A stretch of 64,000 nucleotides of DNA, taken from Trinickia dabaoshanensis. Lineage in GTDB: Bacteria; Pseudomonadota; Gammaproteobacteria; Burkholderiales; Burkholderiaceae. Made by a program: the position numbers and the translations under genes. The notes under the pieces were generated by a model. That model saw only the letters and a list, made by a program, of their open reading frames with translations, was not told the DNA's origin and did not search any database. The stretch lies in NCBI RefSeq assembly GCF_002879885.1, contig NZ_PNYA01000024.1:58995-122994 (forward strand), read 5' to 3'. Shown here in pieces: positions 46,533 through 55,379 of this stretch. Numbering within the stretch: position 1 is the stretch's first letter; every line of letters starts with the position of its first letter.

Positions 46533-46685
46533 TTTCCGTTGAGGACTACGTCGATGAACTAGTATCGTGCCGGTCGATACCAAACGGGGTTCCGCTTTGA
46601 TGCGGCAACGCTTTCAAGTGGCCGACTATTACCCTTTGCGTACCTTGCAGGGACCTCGCCGTTCTGACGCATAAGCACACTTTTT

Positions 46686-47363
46686 ATGAATAACGCACAA
46701 GATTTGTCGATCATTTCCCTCGTCCTGAACGCGAGCGTGCTCGCGCAAGCGGTGATGGGGCTGCTGCTGCTGCTCTCCCTGATGTCGTGGACGTTCATCT
46801 TCCGCAAGTGGTTTGCCATCCGGCGGGCGCGGGCGCAAACTGAACAATTCGAGCGCGATTTCTGGTCCGGCGGCGATCTGCAGGCGCTGTATCAAAGCGC
46901 GGCGAACAACCGGCACACGATCGGCGGGCTCGAACGGATCTTCGAATCGGGCATGCGTGAGTTCTTGAAAGGCAAGGAACGGCGTATCAACGACCCGGGC
47001 GCGATTCTCGACGGCGCGCGCCGCGCGATGCGCGCGGCCTTCCAACGCGAGATGGACGTGCTCGAGGCCAACCTCGCCTTCCTCGCTTCGGTCGGTTCGG
47101 TCAGCCCTTACATCGGTCTGTTCGGCACGGTCTGGGGGATCATGAACGCGTTCCGCGGCCTGGCCAACGTCCAGCAAGCCACGCTCGCGAACGTCGCGCC
47201 CGGTATCGCCGAAGCGCTGACGGCCACCGCGATCGGCCTGTTCGCCGCGATCCCGGCCGTGGTTGCCTACAACCGCTACGCGCACGATATCGACCGGCTC
47301 GCGATCCGCTTCGAGACGTTCATCGAAGAGTTTTCGAACATCTTGCAGCGCCAGGCGCATTAA
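46686..47363 (+). CDS. tolQ: Tol-Pal system protein TolQ
   Basis: This 225-residue inner-membrane protein belongs to the ExbB/MotA/TolQ proton-channel family. Its three membrane helices are LAQAVMGLLLLLSLMSWTFIF, the VGSVSPYIGLFGTVWGIMNAF helix and the EALTATAIGLFAAIPAVVAYNRY helix, the last two carrying the conserved channel motifs. With TolR it uses the proton motive force to energise TolA during outer-membrane constriction at division. Ten bp separate it from tolR. Confidence 0.97.
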   Translation: MNNAQDLSIISLVLNASVLAQAVMGLLLLLSLMSWTFIFRKWFAIRRARAQTEQFERDFWSGGDLQALYQSAANNRHTIGGLERIFESGMREFLKGKERRINDPGAILDGARRAMRAAFQREMDVLEANLAFLASVGSVSPYIGLFGTVWGIMNAFRGLANVQQATLANVAPGIAEALTATAIGLFAAIPAVVAYNRYAHDIDRLAIRFETFIEEFSNILQRQAH

Positions 47364-47373
47364 GGAGTACGCG

Positions 47374-47826
47374 ATGGCCGGCTCCACCAACCGATCCAGC
47401 ATGCGCGGCGGCCGATCGCGCCGCGCGATGGCAGACATCAACGTCGTGCCGTACATCGACGTCATGCTGGTGCTGCTCGTCATCTTCATGGTGACGGCAC
47501 CGCTCGTCGCCCCCTCGATCGTGAATCTGCCCACGGTCGGCGGCGCGGCGCCTCAGCAGCAAACGCCTCCCGTCGTCGTGAACATTCGCGCCGACGGCAA
47601 GATGAGCGTGCGCTACAAGGACGATGCGGGCGGCGCCGAACAAGAGCAGCAGATGACGCGCGCCGATCTGAACAACTTCGTGACGGAGCGTGAAGCGTCG
47701 CATCCCGATCAACCGGTCGTGATCGCCGCCGACAAGACCGTCCAGTACGACGCGGTCATGAAAGTGATGTCCGACTTGAAGGCGCGCGGCGTCAAGCGTG
47801 TAGGCTTGCTCGTCAAATCGCAATGA
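47374..47826 (+). CDS. tolR: Tol-Pal system protein TolR
   Basis: This 150-residue ExbD/TolR-family protein has one membrane helix with the essential aspartate in VVPYIDVMLVLLVIFMVTAPL, and a periplasmic domain rich in beta structure (VVVNIRADGKMSV; VVIAADKTVQYDAVMKVMSDLKARGVKRVGLLVK). AAGGAGTACGCG precedes the ATG. Its stop overlaps the tolA start (ATGA), consistent with fixed stoichiometry. Confidence 0.97.
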   Translation: MAGSTNRSSMRGGRSRRAMADINVVPYIDVMLVLLVIFMVTAPLVAPSIVNLPTVGGAAPQQQTPPVVVNIRADGKMSVRYKDDAGGAEQEQQMTRADLNNFVTEREASHPDQPVVIAADKTVQYDAVMKVMSDLKARGVKRVGLLVKSQ

Positions 47827-48830
47827 ATCGCAAGCAGTCCGTCTATCCGCTTCAACCGCCTCGCGAGCGCGGGACGTGGCGGGCGTTCGCCCTCGCGCTC
47901 CTGATCCACGTGCTGCTCGGGTTGTTCCTCTACCACGGCATCCATTGGCAAAACAGCACGCCGGCCGGCGCCGAGGCCGAGATTTGGACCGATATTTCGC
48001 CCACGCCCACGCCGAACGCGCCCCCTCCTCCGGCACCGCCCGTGCGCGTCGCGCCGACGCCGCCCATCGATCAGGAACAGGCCGATATCGCGCTGCAAGA
48101 AAAGAAGCGTAAGCAGCAGGAAGCGGCGGCACGCGCCGCGCAGCTCGAGCAGGAGCAGCGTCAAAAGGCGCTGCAAGAGCAGCAGGAGCAAGAACGCCGT
48201 CAAGCGGAGCTCGCGCGCCAGCAAGCCGAGCAAAAGGCCGCCCAGCAAAAGCTCAAACAAGAGCAAGCCGAGAAGCTGCGCGAGCAACAGGCGCAGGAAC
48301 AGCAAAAGCAGGCGCAACTGAAAAAGCAGGAACAGGAAAAGCAAGCGCAGCTCAAGCAACAGCAACTCGAAGCCCAGCAAAAGGCCGATGCGGAAAAAGC
48401 CGCGAAGGCCAAGGCGCTCGCTCAGCAGCAGGCCAAGCAAAAGGCGCAGCTCGAGCAAGAGCGGCGCGCGCGGCTCGCGCAGTTGCAGGGGATGGCCGGC
48501 CAAAGCGAAGGCGGCAACGGGCTCGCGAAGAGCGGTACGGGCAGCGGTTCGGGCGGCACAGCGGCGTCGCCGGGCTACTCCGACAAGGTGCGCCGGCGTG
48601 TACGGCCGAACATTATTTGGGGCGGCGAAACGGCGGGGCTCGAGACGGTCGTCTCGGTGCACTGCGCGCCCGATGGCCAGGTGCTGTCGGCCTCGATTCA
48701 AAAGGGCAGCGGCAACGCCCAATGGGATCAGGCCGCGTTGAATGCCGTGAATGCGTCCAATCCGATGCCGCTCGACACGAACGGACGCGCACCGGCGTCG
48801 TTCCTGATCACGCTGCGGCCGGCGGGCTGA
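47823..48830 (+). CDS. tolA: Cell-envelope integrity protein TolA
   Basis: This 335-residue protein spans the periplasm. One N-terminal helix (TWRAFALALLIHVLLGLFLYHGI, carrying the Ser/His-type face for TolQR contact) is followed by a Pro-rich segment and a long Gln/Lys/Glu/Ala coiled coil (about residues 85-225). A Gly/Ser linker leads to the C-terminal TonB-like domain (YSDKVRRRVRPNIIW; ETVVSVHCAPDGQVLSASIQ), which contacts Pal and TolB. The gene overlaps tolR by 4 bp and is followed by 111 bp before tolB. Confidence 0.95.
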   Translation: MNRKQSVYPLQPPRERGTWRAFALALLIHVLLGLFLYHGIHWQNSTPAGAEAEIWTDISPTPTPNAPPPPAPPVRVAPTPPIDQEQADIALQEKKRKQQEAAARAAQLEQEQRQKALQEQQEQERRQAELARQQAEQKAAQQKLKQEQAEKLREQQAQEQQKQAQLKKQEQEKQAQLKQQQLEAQQKADAEKAAKAKALAQQQAKQKAQLEQERRARLAQLQGMAGQSEGGNGLAKSGTGSGSGGTAASPGYSDKVRRRVRPNIIWGGETAGLETVVSVHCAPDGQVLSASIQKGSGNAQWDQAALNAVNASNPMPLDTNGRAPASFLITLRPAG

Positions 48831-48941
48831 CCCAAGGCACGGAAGGCACGTTTCGATGATCCGGACCTTATCAGGAACGATTCGTGCGTTCGAGAGTCTC
48901 TTGGCTGTCGTGCCATTTTTTCGTTTTATGGGATTTTCAGC

Positions 48942-50234
48942 ATGAGTTTGATGACGAAACTAGGCCTGCGGACGTTGTTGGCGTCGTGCCTCATCGCGTC
49001 GGCCGCCTCGGCGCATGCGCAGCTCAACGTGCTCGTGACGGGTGTCGGCTCCACGCAGTTCCCGATCGCGACGGCGAATTTCGCCGGCGAAACGGGCGCA
49101 CCGCAATCCGTCAGTGAAATCGTGCGCCAGGACCTGCAGCACAGCGGCAAATTTTCGCTGGTCGATGCCGGTTCCACGCCCGTCTCCGAAACCGATTCCG
49201 TCGATTTGGGCGCATGGAAGGTCAAGGGCGCCAACGCGTTCGTCGCCGGTAGCGTTCAGCGTACGGCGAACGGCCAGTACGACGTGCGTTTCCGGCTGTA
49301 CGACACGGTCAAGGGCCAAAGCCTCGGCGGGCTGTCGTTTACGACGCCGCAAGACAGCCTGCGCCTGACCGCGCACAAGATCGCCGATTACATCTATTGG
49401 AAGCTGCTCGGCACGCGCGGCGTATTCGCCACGCGGCTGTCGTACGTCGTGAAGGTCGGCAACCGCTATCAGTTGCAGATCTCCGATTCGGACGGCCAAG
49501 ACGCGCATGTTGCGCTGTCCAGCCCCGAGCCGATCATCTCCCCCGCCTGGTCGCCCGACGGTACGAAGGTGGCTTACGTCTCGTTCGAAAAGCGCAAGCC
49601 GATCGTCTACATCCACGATCTGCCCACCGGGCGCCGCGTGGTGATCTCCGATCAGAAAGGCAGCAACAGCGCGCCGACGTGGTCGCCGGACGGCCGCACG
49701 GTCGCCGTTGCGCTGACCTTGACGGGCAATACGCAGATTTATGCAGTCAATGCGAACGGCGGCGGCTTGCGGCGCCTGTCGCATAGCACGGCCATCGATA
49801 CCGAGCCGTTCTACTCCCCCGATGGCCAGTGGATCTACTTCACGAGCGACCGGGGCGGCCAGCCGCAGATCTACAAGATGCCCGCGCAGGGCGAGAGCGC
49901 CGGCGCGGCCCAACGCGTGACGTTCACGGGCAATTACAACACGAGCCCGCGCGTGAGCCCCGACGGCAAGGAACTCGCCTATATTTCGCGCGTGGGCGGA
50001 GCGTTCAAGCTCTACGTCCAGGACCTGGAGACCGGCGTCGCAACGGCGCTGACCGACACGACACATGACGAATCGCCCAGCTTCGCGGCGAATGGTCAGT
50101 ACGTTCTTTACGCCACTCAGGTGAACGGCCGTGGCGTGCTGGCCGCTGTTTCGACCGACGGTCGGACGCGGCAAATCCTGTCCGTTCGGGGCGGCATTGT
50201 GACCGAGCCGTCTTGGGGTCCATTTATGCAATGA
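48942..50234 (+). CDS. tolB: Tol-Pal system periplasmic protein TolB
   Basis: This 430-residue periplasmic protein has a signal peptide ending [13 protein letters not shown], an N-terminal TolB domain ([21 protein letters not shown]) and a six-bladed WD40-like beta-propeller with repeated SPDG turns ([46 protein letters not shown]). It binds Pal and dissociates it from peptidoglycan when TolA is energised. The family-typical length and the 19-bp gap to pal confirm the operon. Confidence 0.97.
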   Translation: MSLMTKLGLRTLLASCLIASAASAHAQLNVLVTGVGSTQFPIATANFAGETGAPQSVSEIVRQDLQHSGKFSLVDAGSTPVSETDSVDLGAWKVKGANAFVAGSVQRTANGQYDVRFRLYDTVKGQSLGGLSFTTPQDSLRLTAHKIADYIYWKLLGTRGVFATRLSYVVKVGNRYQLQISDSDGQDAHVALSSPEPIISPAWSPDGTKVAYVSFEKRKPIVYIHDLPTGRRVVISDQKGSNSAPTWSPDGRTVAVALTLTGNTQIYAVNANGGGLRRLSHSTAIDTEPFYSPDGQWIYFTSDRGGQPQIYKMPAQGESAGAAQRVTFTGNYNTSPRVSPDGKELAYISRVGGAFKLYVQDLETGVATALTDTTHDESPSFAANGQYVLYATQVNGRGVLAAVSTDGRTRQILSVRGGIVTEPSWGPFMQ

Positions 50235-50253
50235 CACACAAGGAGAGTAAGAA

Positions 50254-50757
50254 ATGATGTCCAAACTTCGTATCGCATGTGCCGTGGCGCTGGTCGGTGC
50301 GTTGGCAGCGTGCCATTCGGGCACGAAGCTGAATGAAAACCCGACGCAAGGCGCCGTCAGCACGCAGCCGAGCGCGAACACGGTCGCCCCGGTCACGGTT
50401 GACGAACTGAACGACGCGAACAGCCCGCTGGCCAAGCGCAGCGTGTACTTCGACTTCGACCAATACTCGGTCAAGTCGGACTACGACTCGCTGCTCAAGG
50501 CGCACGCGCAGTACCTGCAAAGCCACCCGCAGCGTCACATCCTGATCCAAGGCAACACGGATGAGCGCGGCACGGCCGAGTACAACCTGGCGCTGGGCCA
50601 AAAGCGTGCGCAAGCGGTCATGCAAGCGCTGGAAGCCGACGGCGTGCCGGCGTCGCAAATGGAAGCCGTGAGCCTCGGTAAGGAAAAGCCGATGGCGCAG
50701 GGTCACGATGAAGCTTCGTGGGCGCAAAACCGCCGCGCGGACATCATCTATCAGTAA
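50254..50757 (+). CDS. pal: Peptidoglycan-associated lipoprotein Pal
   Basis: This 167-residue outer-membrane lipoprotein has lipobox LAAC (Cys20) and an OmpA-like peptidoglycan-binding domain (SVYFDFDQYSVKSDY; LIQGNTDERGTAEYNLALGQKRA; NRRADIIY). It anchors the outer membrane to peptidoglycan and is mobilised by TolB. AAGGAG lies upstream of tandem ATGs at 50254 and 50257; either may be used. Confidence 0.97.
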   Translation: MMSKLRIACAVALVGALAACHSGTKLNENPTQGAVSTQPSANTVAPVTVDELNDANSPLAKRSVYFDFDQYSVKSDYDSLLKAHAQYLQSHPQRHILIQGNTDERGTAEYNLALGQKRAQAVMQALEADGVPASQMEAVSLGKEKPMAQGHDEASWAQNRRADIIYQ

Positions 50758-50779
50758 ATCGTAACGGGTGACAAAGCGT

Positions 50780-51529
50780 ATGACGCACCGTTTCTCCTGG
50801 CTGCGCGGTTCCGCAGCCGTATGCTTGGCGGCATCGGCGCTCGTTGCGGCGCCGGCGCACGCGGGCCTGTTCGACGACGATCAGGCCCGTCAAGCCATCC
50901 TCGACTTGCGAGCGAAGACGGACAACCTCACGAGTCAATTGTCGGCCGCGCAGCGCTCCTTGATCGATCAGCAGGGGCGCCTCGATCAGCTCAATCAGCA
51001 GATCGCGACGCTGCGCGGGCAAAACGAGGATCTGACCAACCAGGTCACCACCTTGCAGAAGCAGCAAAAGGACTACTACACCGATCTCGATGGGCGGCTC
51101 AAGAAGCTCGAGCCGCAGTCGGAGACGATCGATGGAGTCCAAGGCACGGTGCAGCCCGGTGAAACGGATGCGTTCAACGCGGCGTCGCAGCAGTTTCGAA
51201 GCGGCGACTTCAAGGGCGCGGCGGCGGCATTCCGCAGCTTCGTCGCGAAGTATCCGCAGAGCCCCTATCAGCCGACGGCGCAGTATTGGCTCGGCAACGC
51301 GCTGTATGCGCTGCACGACTACAAGGGCTCGACGGCCATTTGGCAAGGCATCGTAAAGAACTATCCGCAGCACCCGCGCGCACCCGAAGCGCTGCTGGCG
51401 ATCGCGAACAACCAGCTCGAGCAAGGCCAGAAGGCGGCCGCTCGTAAGACGTTGCAAGAGATCGTTTCGCAGTACAGCGGGTCGGACGTGGCGCAAACCG
51501 CACAGCAAAAGCTGGCGCAGACCAAGTAG
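50780..51529 (+). CDS. cpoB: Cell division coordinator CpoB (YbgF)
   Basis: This 249-residue periplasmic protein has a 28-residue signal peptide ending APAHA/GLFDDDQ. An N-terminal trimerising coiled coil (IDQQGRLDQLNQQIATLRGQ) is followed by three TPR repeats (FNAASQQFRSGDFKGAAAAF; AQYWLGNALYALHDYKGST; PEALLAIANNQLEQGQKAAA). CpoB links the Tol-Pal machine to PBP1B-driven septal synthesis. An in-frame GTG at 50768 would add four residues; the ATG gives the normal signal peptide. It is the last tol-pal gene, 72 bp before the tRNA. Confidence 0.95.
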   Translation: MTHRFSWLRGSAAVCLAASALVAAPAHAGLFDDDQARQAILDLRAKTDNLTSQLSAAQRSLIDQQGRLDQLNQQIATLRGQNEDLTNQVTTLQKQQKDYYTDLDGRLKKLEPQSETIDGVQGTVQPGETDAFNAASQQFRSGDFKGAAAAFRSFVAKYPQSPYQPTAQYWLGNALYALHDYKGSTAIWQGIVKNYPQHPRAPEALLAIANNQLEQGQKAAARKTLQEIVSQYSGSDVAQTAQQKLAQTK

Positions 51530-51601
51530 CAATCGGCTGAAGCGAACCTTGCAGGCCGGCGTTGACGAGCTTTGCGAGGGTCGCTATAATCTCGCCTCTT
51601 C

Positions 51602-51677
51602 GGGTCGTTAGCTCAGTTGGTAGAGCAGCGGACTTTTAATCCGTTGGTCACTGGTTCGAATCCAGTACGGCCTACCA
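51602..51677 (+). tRNA. tRNA-Lys (anticodon TTT)
   Basis: The 76-nt cloverleaf has a D arm TAGCTCAGTTGGTAGAGCA, an anticodon loop CTTTTAA with anticodon TTT, a T arm with GGTTCGAATCC, and an encoded 3' ACCA. The acceptor stem pairs GGGTCGT with ACGGCCT, with one G-T pair at the end. It marks the junction between the tol-pal operon and a plasmid-like island, and tRNA-Lys 3' ends are frequent integration sites. Confidence 0.97.
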
Positions 51678-51685
51678 AGAAAATC

Positions 51686-51717
51686 AAAGGGTTACCAGCG
51701 CAAGCCGGTAACCCTTT
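51686..51717 (+). terminator. Hairpin just after tRNA-Lys
   Basis: AAAGGGTTACC (51686-51696) pairs perfectly with GGTAACCCTTT (51707-51717) around a 10-nt loop. No T-run follows. It may end the tRNA transcript, or be part of an attachment region: two ATGGCTCC copies follow within 20 bp (from about 51725). Confidence 0.6.
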
Positions 51718-51792
51718 GTCATTCATGGCTCCGTTATGGCTCCCCGGTATACTGGGCCTTAACTGCTGCCAGAGTCACTTCATGGGTGTGCG

Positions 51793-52347
51793 ATGCCGAA
51801 GATCGTGCCGATGATCCCCTCCGAAGTCCTGCTTCGGGAGTTCGACAAACTATCGCCTTCGCTTCTACTCGTCCCGGAACAGGTCGCGATGGTGACCGGC
51901 ACGACGCCTGAACGCCTGCGTGAAGAACGCCGGGCCGGAAAGCCGCCCCCCTTCGTGTCCGATGGCAAGCGTGTTCACTACGTGCTGGGCGTCGTCCGGG
52001 ACCACGTCTGGTCGCGAATCAAGTCTGAAACGTTCAACAGCACCCGCGACGCGCAACGGGCCTCGGCGAATCGTGAGGCCGGCCTCGACGTTGAGCTGCT
52101 TCGCGACAGGTCCCCGATTTTCCGTTTTTCGTCGTTCGGCGACTTCCTCACCCAGGGTGGCCTCGACGATCAGTGGCCGTTTACAATTGTCGCTGGCAAA
52201 CCGATCGACTTTTTTGCGTCGCTGGCGGTGGGCAGCGAACTGCCCACCGACGGCGTTGCATGCGGCTGGCTATCGCTTGACGAATATCTGATGCACCGGC
52301 GACAGGCTGCTCACGCGGAAGCATCCGCACTCCAACGTAAGAACTGA
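51793..52347 (+). CDS. HTH-like protein, first of three tandem paralogues
   Basis: I do not recognise this 184-residue protein as a named family. Its N-terminal part (SEVLLREFDKLSPSLLL; VPEQVAMVTGTTPERLREER; PPPFVSDGKRVHYVLGVVRDHV) looks like a MerR/excisionase-type winged HTH that reads a helix, a recognition helix and a beta wing. The C-terminal part (FSSFGDFLTQGGLDDQWPFTIV; GKPIDFFASLAVGSE; DGVACGWLSLDEYLMHRR) recurs in the gene at 52607-53314. It begins 116 bp after tRNA-Lys and is followed after 5 bp by the second paralogue. A DNA-binding role in island or plasmid control is inferred. Confidence 0.75.
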   Translation: MPKIVPMIPSEVLLREFDKLSPSLLLVPEQVAMVTGTTPERLREERRAGKPPPFVSDGKRVHYVLGVVRDHVWSRIKSETFNSTRDAQRASANREAGLDVELLRDRSPIFRFSSFGDFLTQGGLDDQWPFTIVAGKPIDFFASLAVGSELPTDGVACGWLSLDEYLMHRRQAAHAEASALQRKN

Positions 52348-52352
52348 AAATC

Positions 52353-52595
52353 ATGACGGGTTCCTCCCTTACGACCGAAGCGCTTTTATCCAAGTTCGCC
52401 GACCTGGACGGCAGCCTGTTGCTGTCGTGCGAACAGACCGCGATGATCCTGGGCACGTCCTTGGCCGCGCTGGACGCGGAACGGAAAGCTGGCACCGGCA
52501 TCCCTTTCGTTAAGACCAGCGACCGTGGAACCTTCTACTACCGGTTGGGCGATGTCCGCGACCATCTAAACTCGGCGCGCAATCCGAAGGCGTAA
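52353..52595 (+). CDS. HTH-only protein, second of three tandem paralogues
   Basis: This 80-residue protein is just the N-terminal domain shared by its two neighbours: TEALLSKFADLDGSLLLSCEQ, TAMILGTSLAALDAERKAG and FVKTSDRGTFYYRLGDVRDHL. It ends where the C-terminal domain of the others would begin, so it is either a naturally short member or one that lost that domain. Gaps of 5 and 11 bp to its neighbours indicate one transcript. It could act as a partner or antagonist by binding the same DNA. Confidence 0.7.
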   Translation: MTGSSLTTEALLSKFADLDGSLLLSCEQTAMILGTSLAALDAERKAGTGIPFVKTSDRGTFYYRLGDVRDHLNSARNPKA

Positions 52596-52606
52596 CGAGG
52601 GCCGTC

Positions 52607-53314
52607 ATGCCGCGATTGCCTCGCGAGGCCACCGAACGCCTCATTTCCAACGAGATTCTGCTCACTCAGCTCTCGACGCTGGATGAGCTTGTGCTGCTCG
52701 TTCCCGACCAGGTCGCCATGATCTTGGGCCGGAGCAAAGAGACGCTCAAAGAAGAGCGTGATCAAGGCCGCCCGCCGCCGCACGTCAAGACGAGCGAGAA
52801 AGGGGCTTACTATTATCGGCTGGGCGACGTTCGCGATTACCTGCGCGTGTTGCAAACGTTCATCACCGAGGAAGAGCGTGCCGTCTATTTCAAAAAGCAC
52901 AAGATCAACGGACTCGACGAGATTCGCCCGTTGATGGAGCTGCGGAACAAGCGGTATCAGGAGCAGGCTCGGCTCGATGCTGTCGGAAAGAAAGGCATGG
53001 GCTTCACGTCGATCGGCGATTTCCTCACTCGGGCCCTACCCGACGACGAATGGCCGTTTACGGTTGTCGATGGCAAGCCGATCGACTTCTTCACGTCGCT
53101 CAGCCTGGGTGCGGAAACGCTTCCAGAGGACGGTGTGGAGTGCGGTTGGCTGACTCTCGACGACTACCTCGTCATGCGCCGGGACGCGGCGTTGCAGGAA
53201 CGCCAGCAACGCGAAGCGGCAGAGCTGCGCGCTGTGGCCGACGAAGCGACCACCGACCCGCTTCCCGCGTATGAGCGGCCGGTGATGGGTGGCAAGCCGC
53301 GCGGACGGCTCTAA
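52607..53314 (+). CDS. HTH-like protein, third of three tandem paralogues
   Basis: This 235-residue protein is the longest of the set. The N-terminal HTH-like domain (NEILLTQLSTLDELVLLVPDQ; VAMILGRSKETLKEERDQG; HVKTSEKGAYYYRLGDVRDYL) is followed by a helical linker (about residues 85-120) and the shared C-terminal domain (FTSIGDFLTRALPDDEWPFTVV; GKPIDFFTSLSLGAE; DGVECGWLTLDDYLVMRRDAAL), then a charged tail. No enzyme motif is visible. The set is convergent with the DUF6876-like gene. I cannot assign a function; regulation of the adjacent plasmid-like module is a guess from position. Confidence 0.75.
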   Translation: MPRLPREATERLISNEILLTQLSTLDELVLLVPDQVAMILGRSKETLKEERDQGRPPPHVKTSEKGAYYYRLGDVRDYLRVLQTFITEEERAVYFKKHKINGLDEIRPLMELRNKRYQEQARLDAVGKKGMGFTSIGDFLTRALPDDEWPFTVVDGKPIDFFTSLSLGAETLPEDGVECGWLTLDDYLVMRRDAALQERQQREAAELRAVADEATTDPLPAYERPVMGGKPRGRL

Positions 53315-53371
53315 CCGCAGAATGGGCGGCCTCGCGCCGCCCTGCCCTCGTCGACCGTGGCCGTTGCTCGA

Positions 53372-53884
53372 TCAATACTCGCTCGTGAGCATGAGGTACC
53401 AGCACGGGCCGCGTGACGTCTCGCCCCAGACGGCGTAAAGCTTGATGCCTTCGTTCAACGGAAACGTGTGCGACGTGTAGCGCTGCGTGTAGAGGGTCTT
53501 GCCGTTGCCATCGGTGATCAGCAGTTCTGCGCCGCCGTCCGCTTGCGGGTGCAGCTCGACGGTCATGAACCCGTCGTCGTAGTTCCGGCCCGGCACCTTC
53601 TGCGCAACCCAGGCCATCGAATCGGTCACGAACCAGGCGCATTGAGCCGACTGGATCAAAAAGTGAACGCCGTCCGTGTAGACCGCGTTGCGGAACAAGA
53701 CACCCAACCCGTAGAGATTTTCCGTGCCCGTGAAGTGGCGAAGCGCCGTGCGAAGGTTGTTGGCGTCGATCGTGCCGTCCTTCAAATGAGTTGCATCATC
53801 TGCAGTCGTGAGAGCCTGGGGGGCGGAGGAACCGCCGCGGTTTTCGTCGTTGCCGTTCGTGATGGGTTGTTGTGCGTTGCTCAT
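53372..53884 (-). CDS. DUF6876-like protein
   Basis: This 170-residue soluble protein has a disordered N-terminus (about 45 residues rich in Asn, Gly and Thr) and a compact domain: ALRHFTGTENLYGLGVLFRNAVYTDGVHFL, in pieces, then AQCAWFVTDSMAWVAQK and GFMTVELHPQADGGAELLITDG. The FTGTENLY...YTDGV..L pattern matches what I recall as DUF6876, a family common on plasmids and integrative elements and without known function. The ATG at 53884 starts MSNAQQPITNGN; a longer frame upstream has no better site. It is 328 bp downstream of trfA on the same strand. Confidence 0.7.
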   Translation of the reverse strand: MSNAQQPITNGNDENRGGSSAPQALTTADDATHLKDGTIDANNLRTALRHFTGTENLYGLGVLFRNAVYTDGVHFLIQSAQCAWFVTDSMAWVAQKVPGRNYDDGFMTVELHPQADGGAELLITDGNGKTLYTQRYTSHTFPLNEGIKLYAVWGETSRGPCWYLMLTSEY

Positions 53885-54212
53885 AGCTTCTGCTCCTGGT
53901 GGTGAAGGTCTGCTGCCGTGTTTCGCCTGGCGCATAACGAGCCCTGCCGGCACCGGGGCACGGGGCTGGCCGGAAGCCGCACGCGCGGACGACGCAGGAG
54001 GACGCGAACGGGTGAGGACCAGCAGCGCAGCGGTCCCTTGACCAGGACGGTGTCGGTGGGGCTATGCGTCGAGGAAGGCGAAACGGGGCGGCGTCACCAC
54101 CGGGTATCGAGCAACGCGCAACGGGGGGAACCCATCACGTCCGTGGCGAGGATCGCCGCGGTGGGTTCGGCCGTAGGTTGGTGTATGGGAAACGGCCCAG
54201 CGGCCGTTGTGA
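53885..54212. other. Gap between the trfA-like gene and the DUF6876-like gene
   Basis: No convincing gene is seen in these 328 bp. A hairpin, AACGGCC-CAGC-GGCCGTT at 54191-54208, lies 4 bp beyond the trfA stop and could terminate it, although no T-run follows on the minus strand. The promoter of the DUF6876-like gene should be in the lower half. Confidence 0.5.
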
Positions 54213-55379
54213 TCAAAGCGCGACGCGGGAGCGCTGACGTGCAGCGGCTTTTTCCGCGGTTGACCGCCTGTCGCGCTCGGCGAGCGCATCACTGATGTCA
54301 TCGGCCAGCGGCATGACAGCCTTGGGCGGCACCGTCGCCACTACGACCGGCTTGGGCGGACGGAACAATGAGTTCGTCGCTTTGACGACGTGCAGCTTGT
54401 CGCGCTCGATCACCGTGCCTTTTGCGAACAACGGCGGCTCGCACGTTTGCAGTTCCTCGATCGCCTCGCGCACCTTGATCCGAACGTTGCGCAGCGCGGT
54501 GTTCGCGGCCATGCCGCTCAGCTCCTGCAACCGCTCGAGCGCCATCGGAATGGGATGGCTGTGGGTTGAGAAGTAATCGTGCATCCACTTCGCCAGCGAT
54601 GACCGAAGCCGAGCCTTGCGGCGAAGATCGATCTCGGTCACGTCGTCGGTGAACAGCGAGACGATGAGCGGGTTGATCGAGATCATGTAGCGTCCAGAGG
54701 TCGGATCGCGCTTGACGCGTTCGATCAGGTTGACCCATACGTCCTCACCGCTTTCGCGGTTCTCGACCATCAGGAACGCACCCATGAGCCGCTTCAGCGA
54801 CCGGACGATCGCCGTGTTCGTTCGCTGATCGTTCTCGCGGCGATTCAGGACGCGGCACCACTCGTTCAGCGAGAAAGTCACAGGCAGGCCAGCGGCCCCG
54901 GCCTGTCGCGCGGTCAGGATCGCGACCTGCCAGACCTCGCCGTCCGCCTGGTTCAGAACCTCTCCCCGATACACCACCTTGTATTGACTCGTCGACGCCA
55001 CCCGTTTCTCGATCACGACGCCGACAATGCGTGGAGCGGAGGCGTCCTCGTCCGGCTCGTTCGGAACGACGGTGCGAACGCAGGAGAACAGTGCGCTGCG
55101 CGACACCAGGTTGGGCACCATCGGCAGGCCAATGGGCCAATCTGCGGCCGGCGCGAAACCGCGCCCGGTGGCCCGGACGATCCCGGGCATGGGTTCTGCG
55201 CTGCGCACGATGATCGGGGCGATCGGCAGGATGTCGCTGCGCGTGGCCGATTTCTTCGCGCCGTCCGATGCCTTGCGCCGGCCCACCGAGAGCTGACGCC
55301 TACGTGTCGCGGCCGAAGCACCTGCTGCTGGAACATTAGCGCCTGGACGCGGGAAAACCTGGCGTAGATGCGTGCTCAT
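54213..55379 (-). CDS. TrfA-family plasmid replication initiator
   Basis: This 388-residue protein resembles TrfA of IncP plasmids. After a basic N-terminal region of about 80 residues come VPNLVSRSALFSCVR, YKVVYRGEVLNQADGEVWQVAIL, LPVTFSLNEWCRVLNRREND, VNLIERVKRDPTSGRYMISINP and RSSLAKWMHDYFSTHSHPIPM, which follow the TrfA order of two winged-helix domains that bind iterons and load DnaB. Four iterons lie at 56017-56098, about 640 bp upstream. Its ATG overlaps the stop of a small upstream gene (ATGA). The gene shows that this part of the island is, or was, a replicating plasmid. Confidence 0.85.
   Translation of the reverse strand: MSTHLRQVFPRPGANVPAAGASAATRRRQLSVGRRKASDGAKKSATRSDILPIAPIIVRSAEPMPGIVRATGRGFAPAADWPIGLPMVPNLVSRSALFSCVRTVVPNEPDEDASAPRIVGVVIEKRVASTSQYKVVYRGEVLNQADGEVWQVAILTARQAGAAGLPVTFSLNEWCRVLNRRENDQRTNTAIVRSLKRLMGAFLMVENRESGEDVWVNLIERVKRDPTSGRYMISINPLIVSLFTDDVTEIDLRRKARLRSSLAKWMHDYFSTHSHPIPMALERLQELSGMAANTALRNVRIKVREAIEELQTCEPPLFAKGTVIERDKLHVVKATNSLFRPPKPVVVATVPPKAVMPLADDISDALAERDRRSTAEKAAARQRSRVAL

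Noticed and set aside
45722..46600. Plus-strand frame spanning the glyA-ybgC gap and ybgC
   Set aside because: It covers the riboswitch and promoter on the other strand and overlaps ybgC in a different frame; composition is Arg-rich.
51602..51800. Direct repeat of the tRNA-Lys 3' end as an att site inside the window
   Set aside because: I found no second copy of the T-arm/acceptor sequence downstream by eye; the far end, if any, is outside the window.
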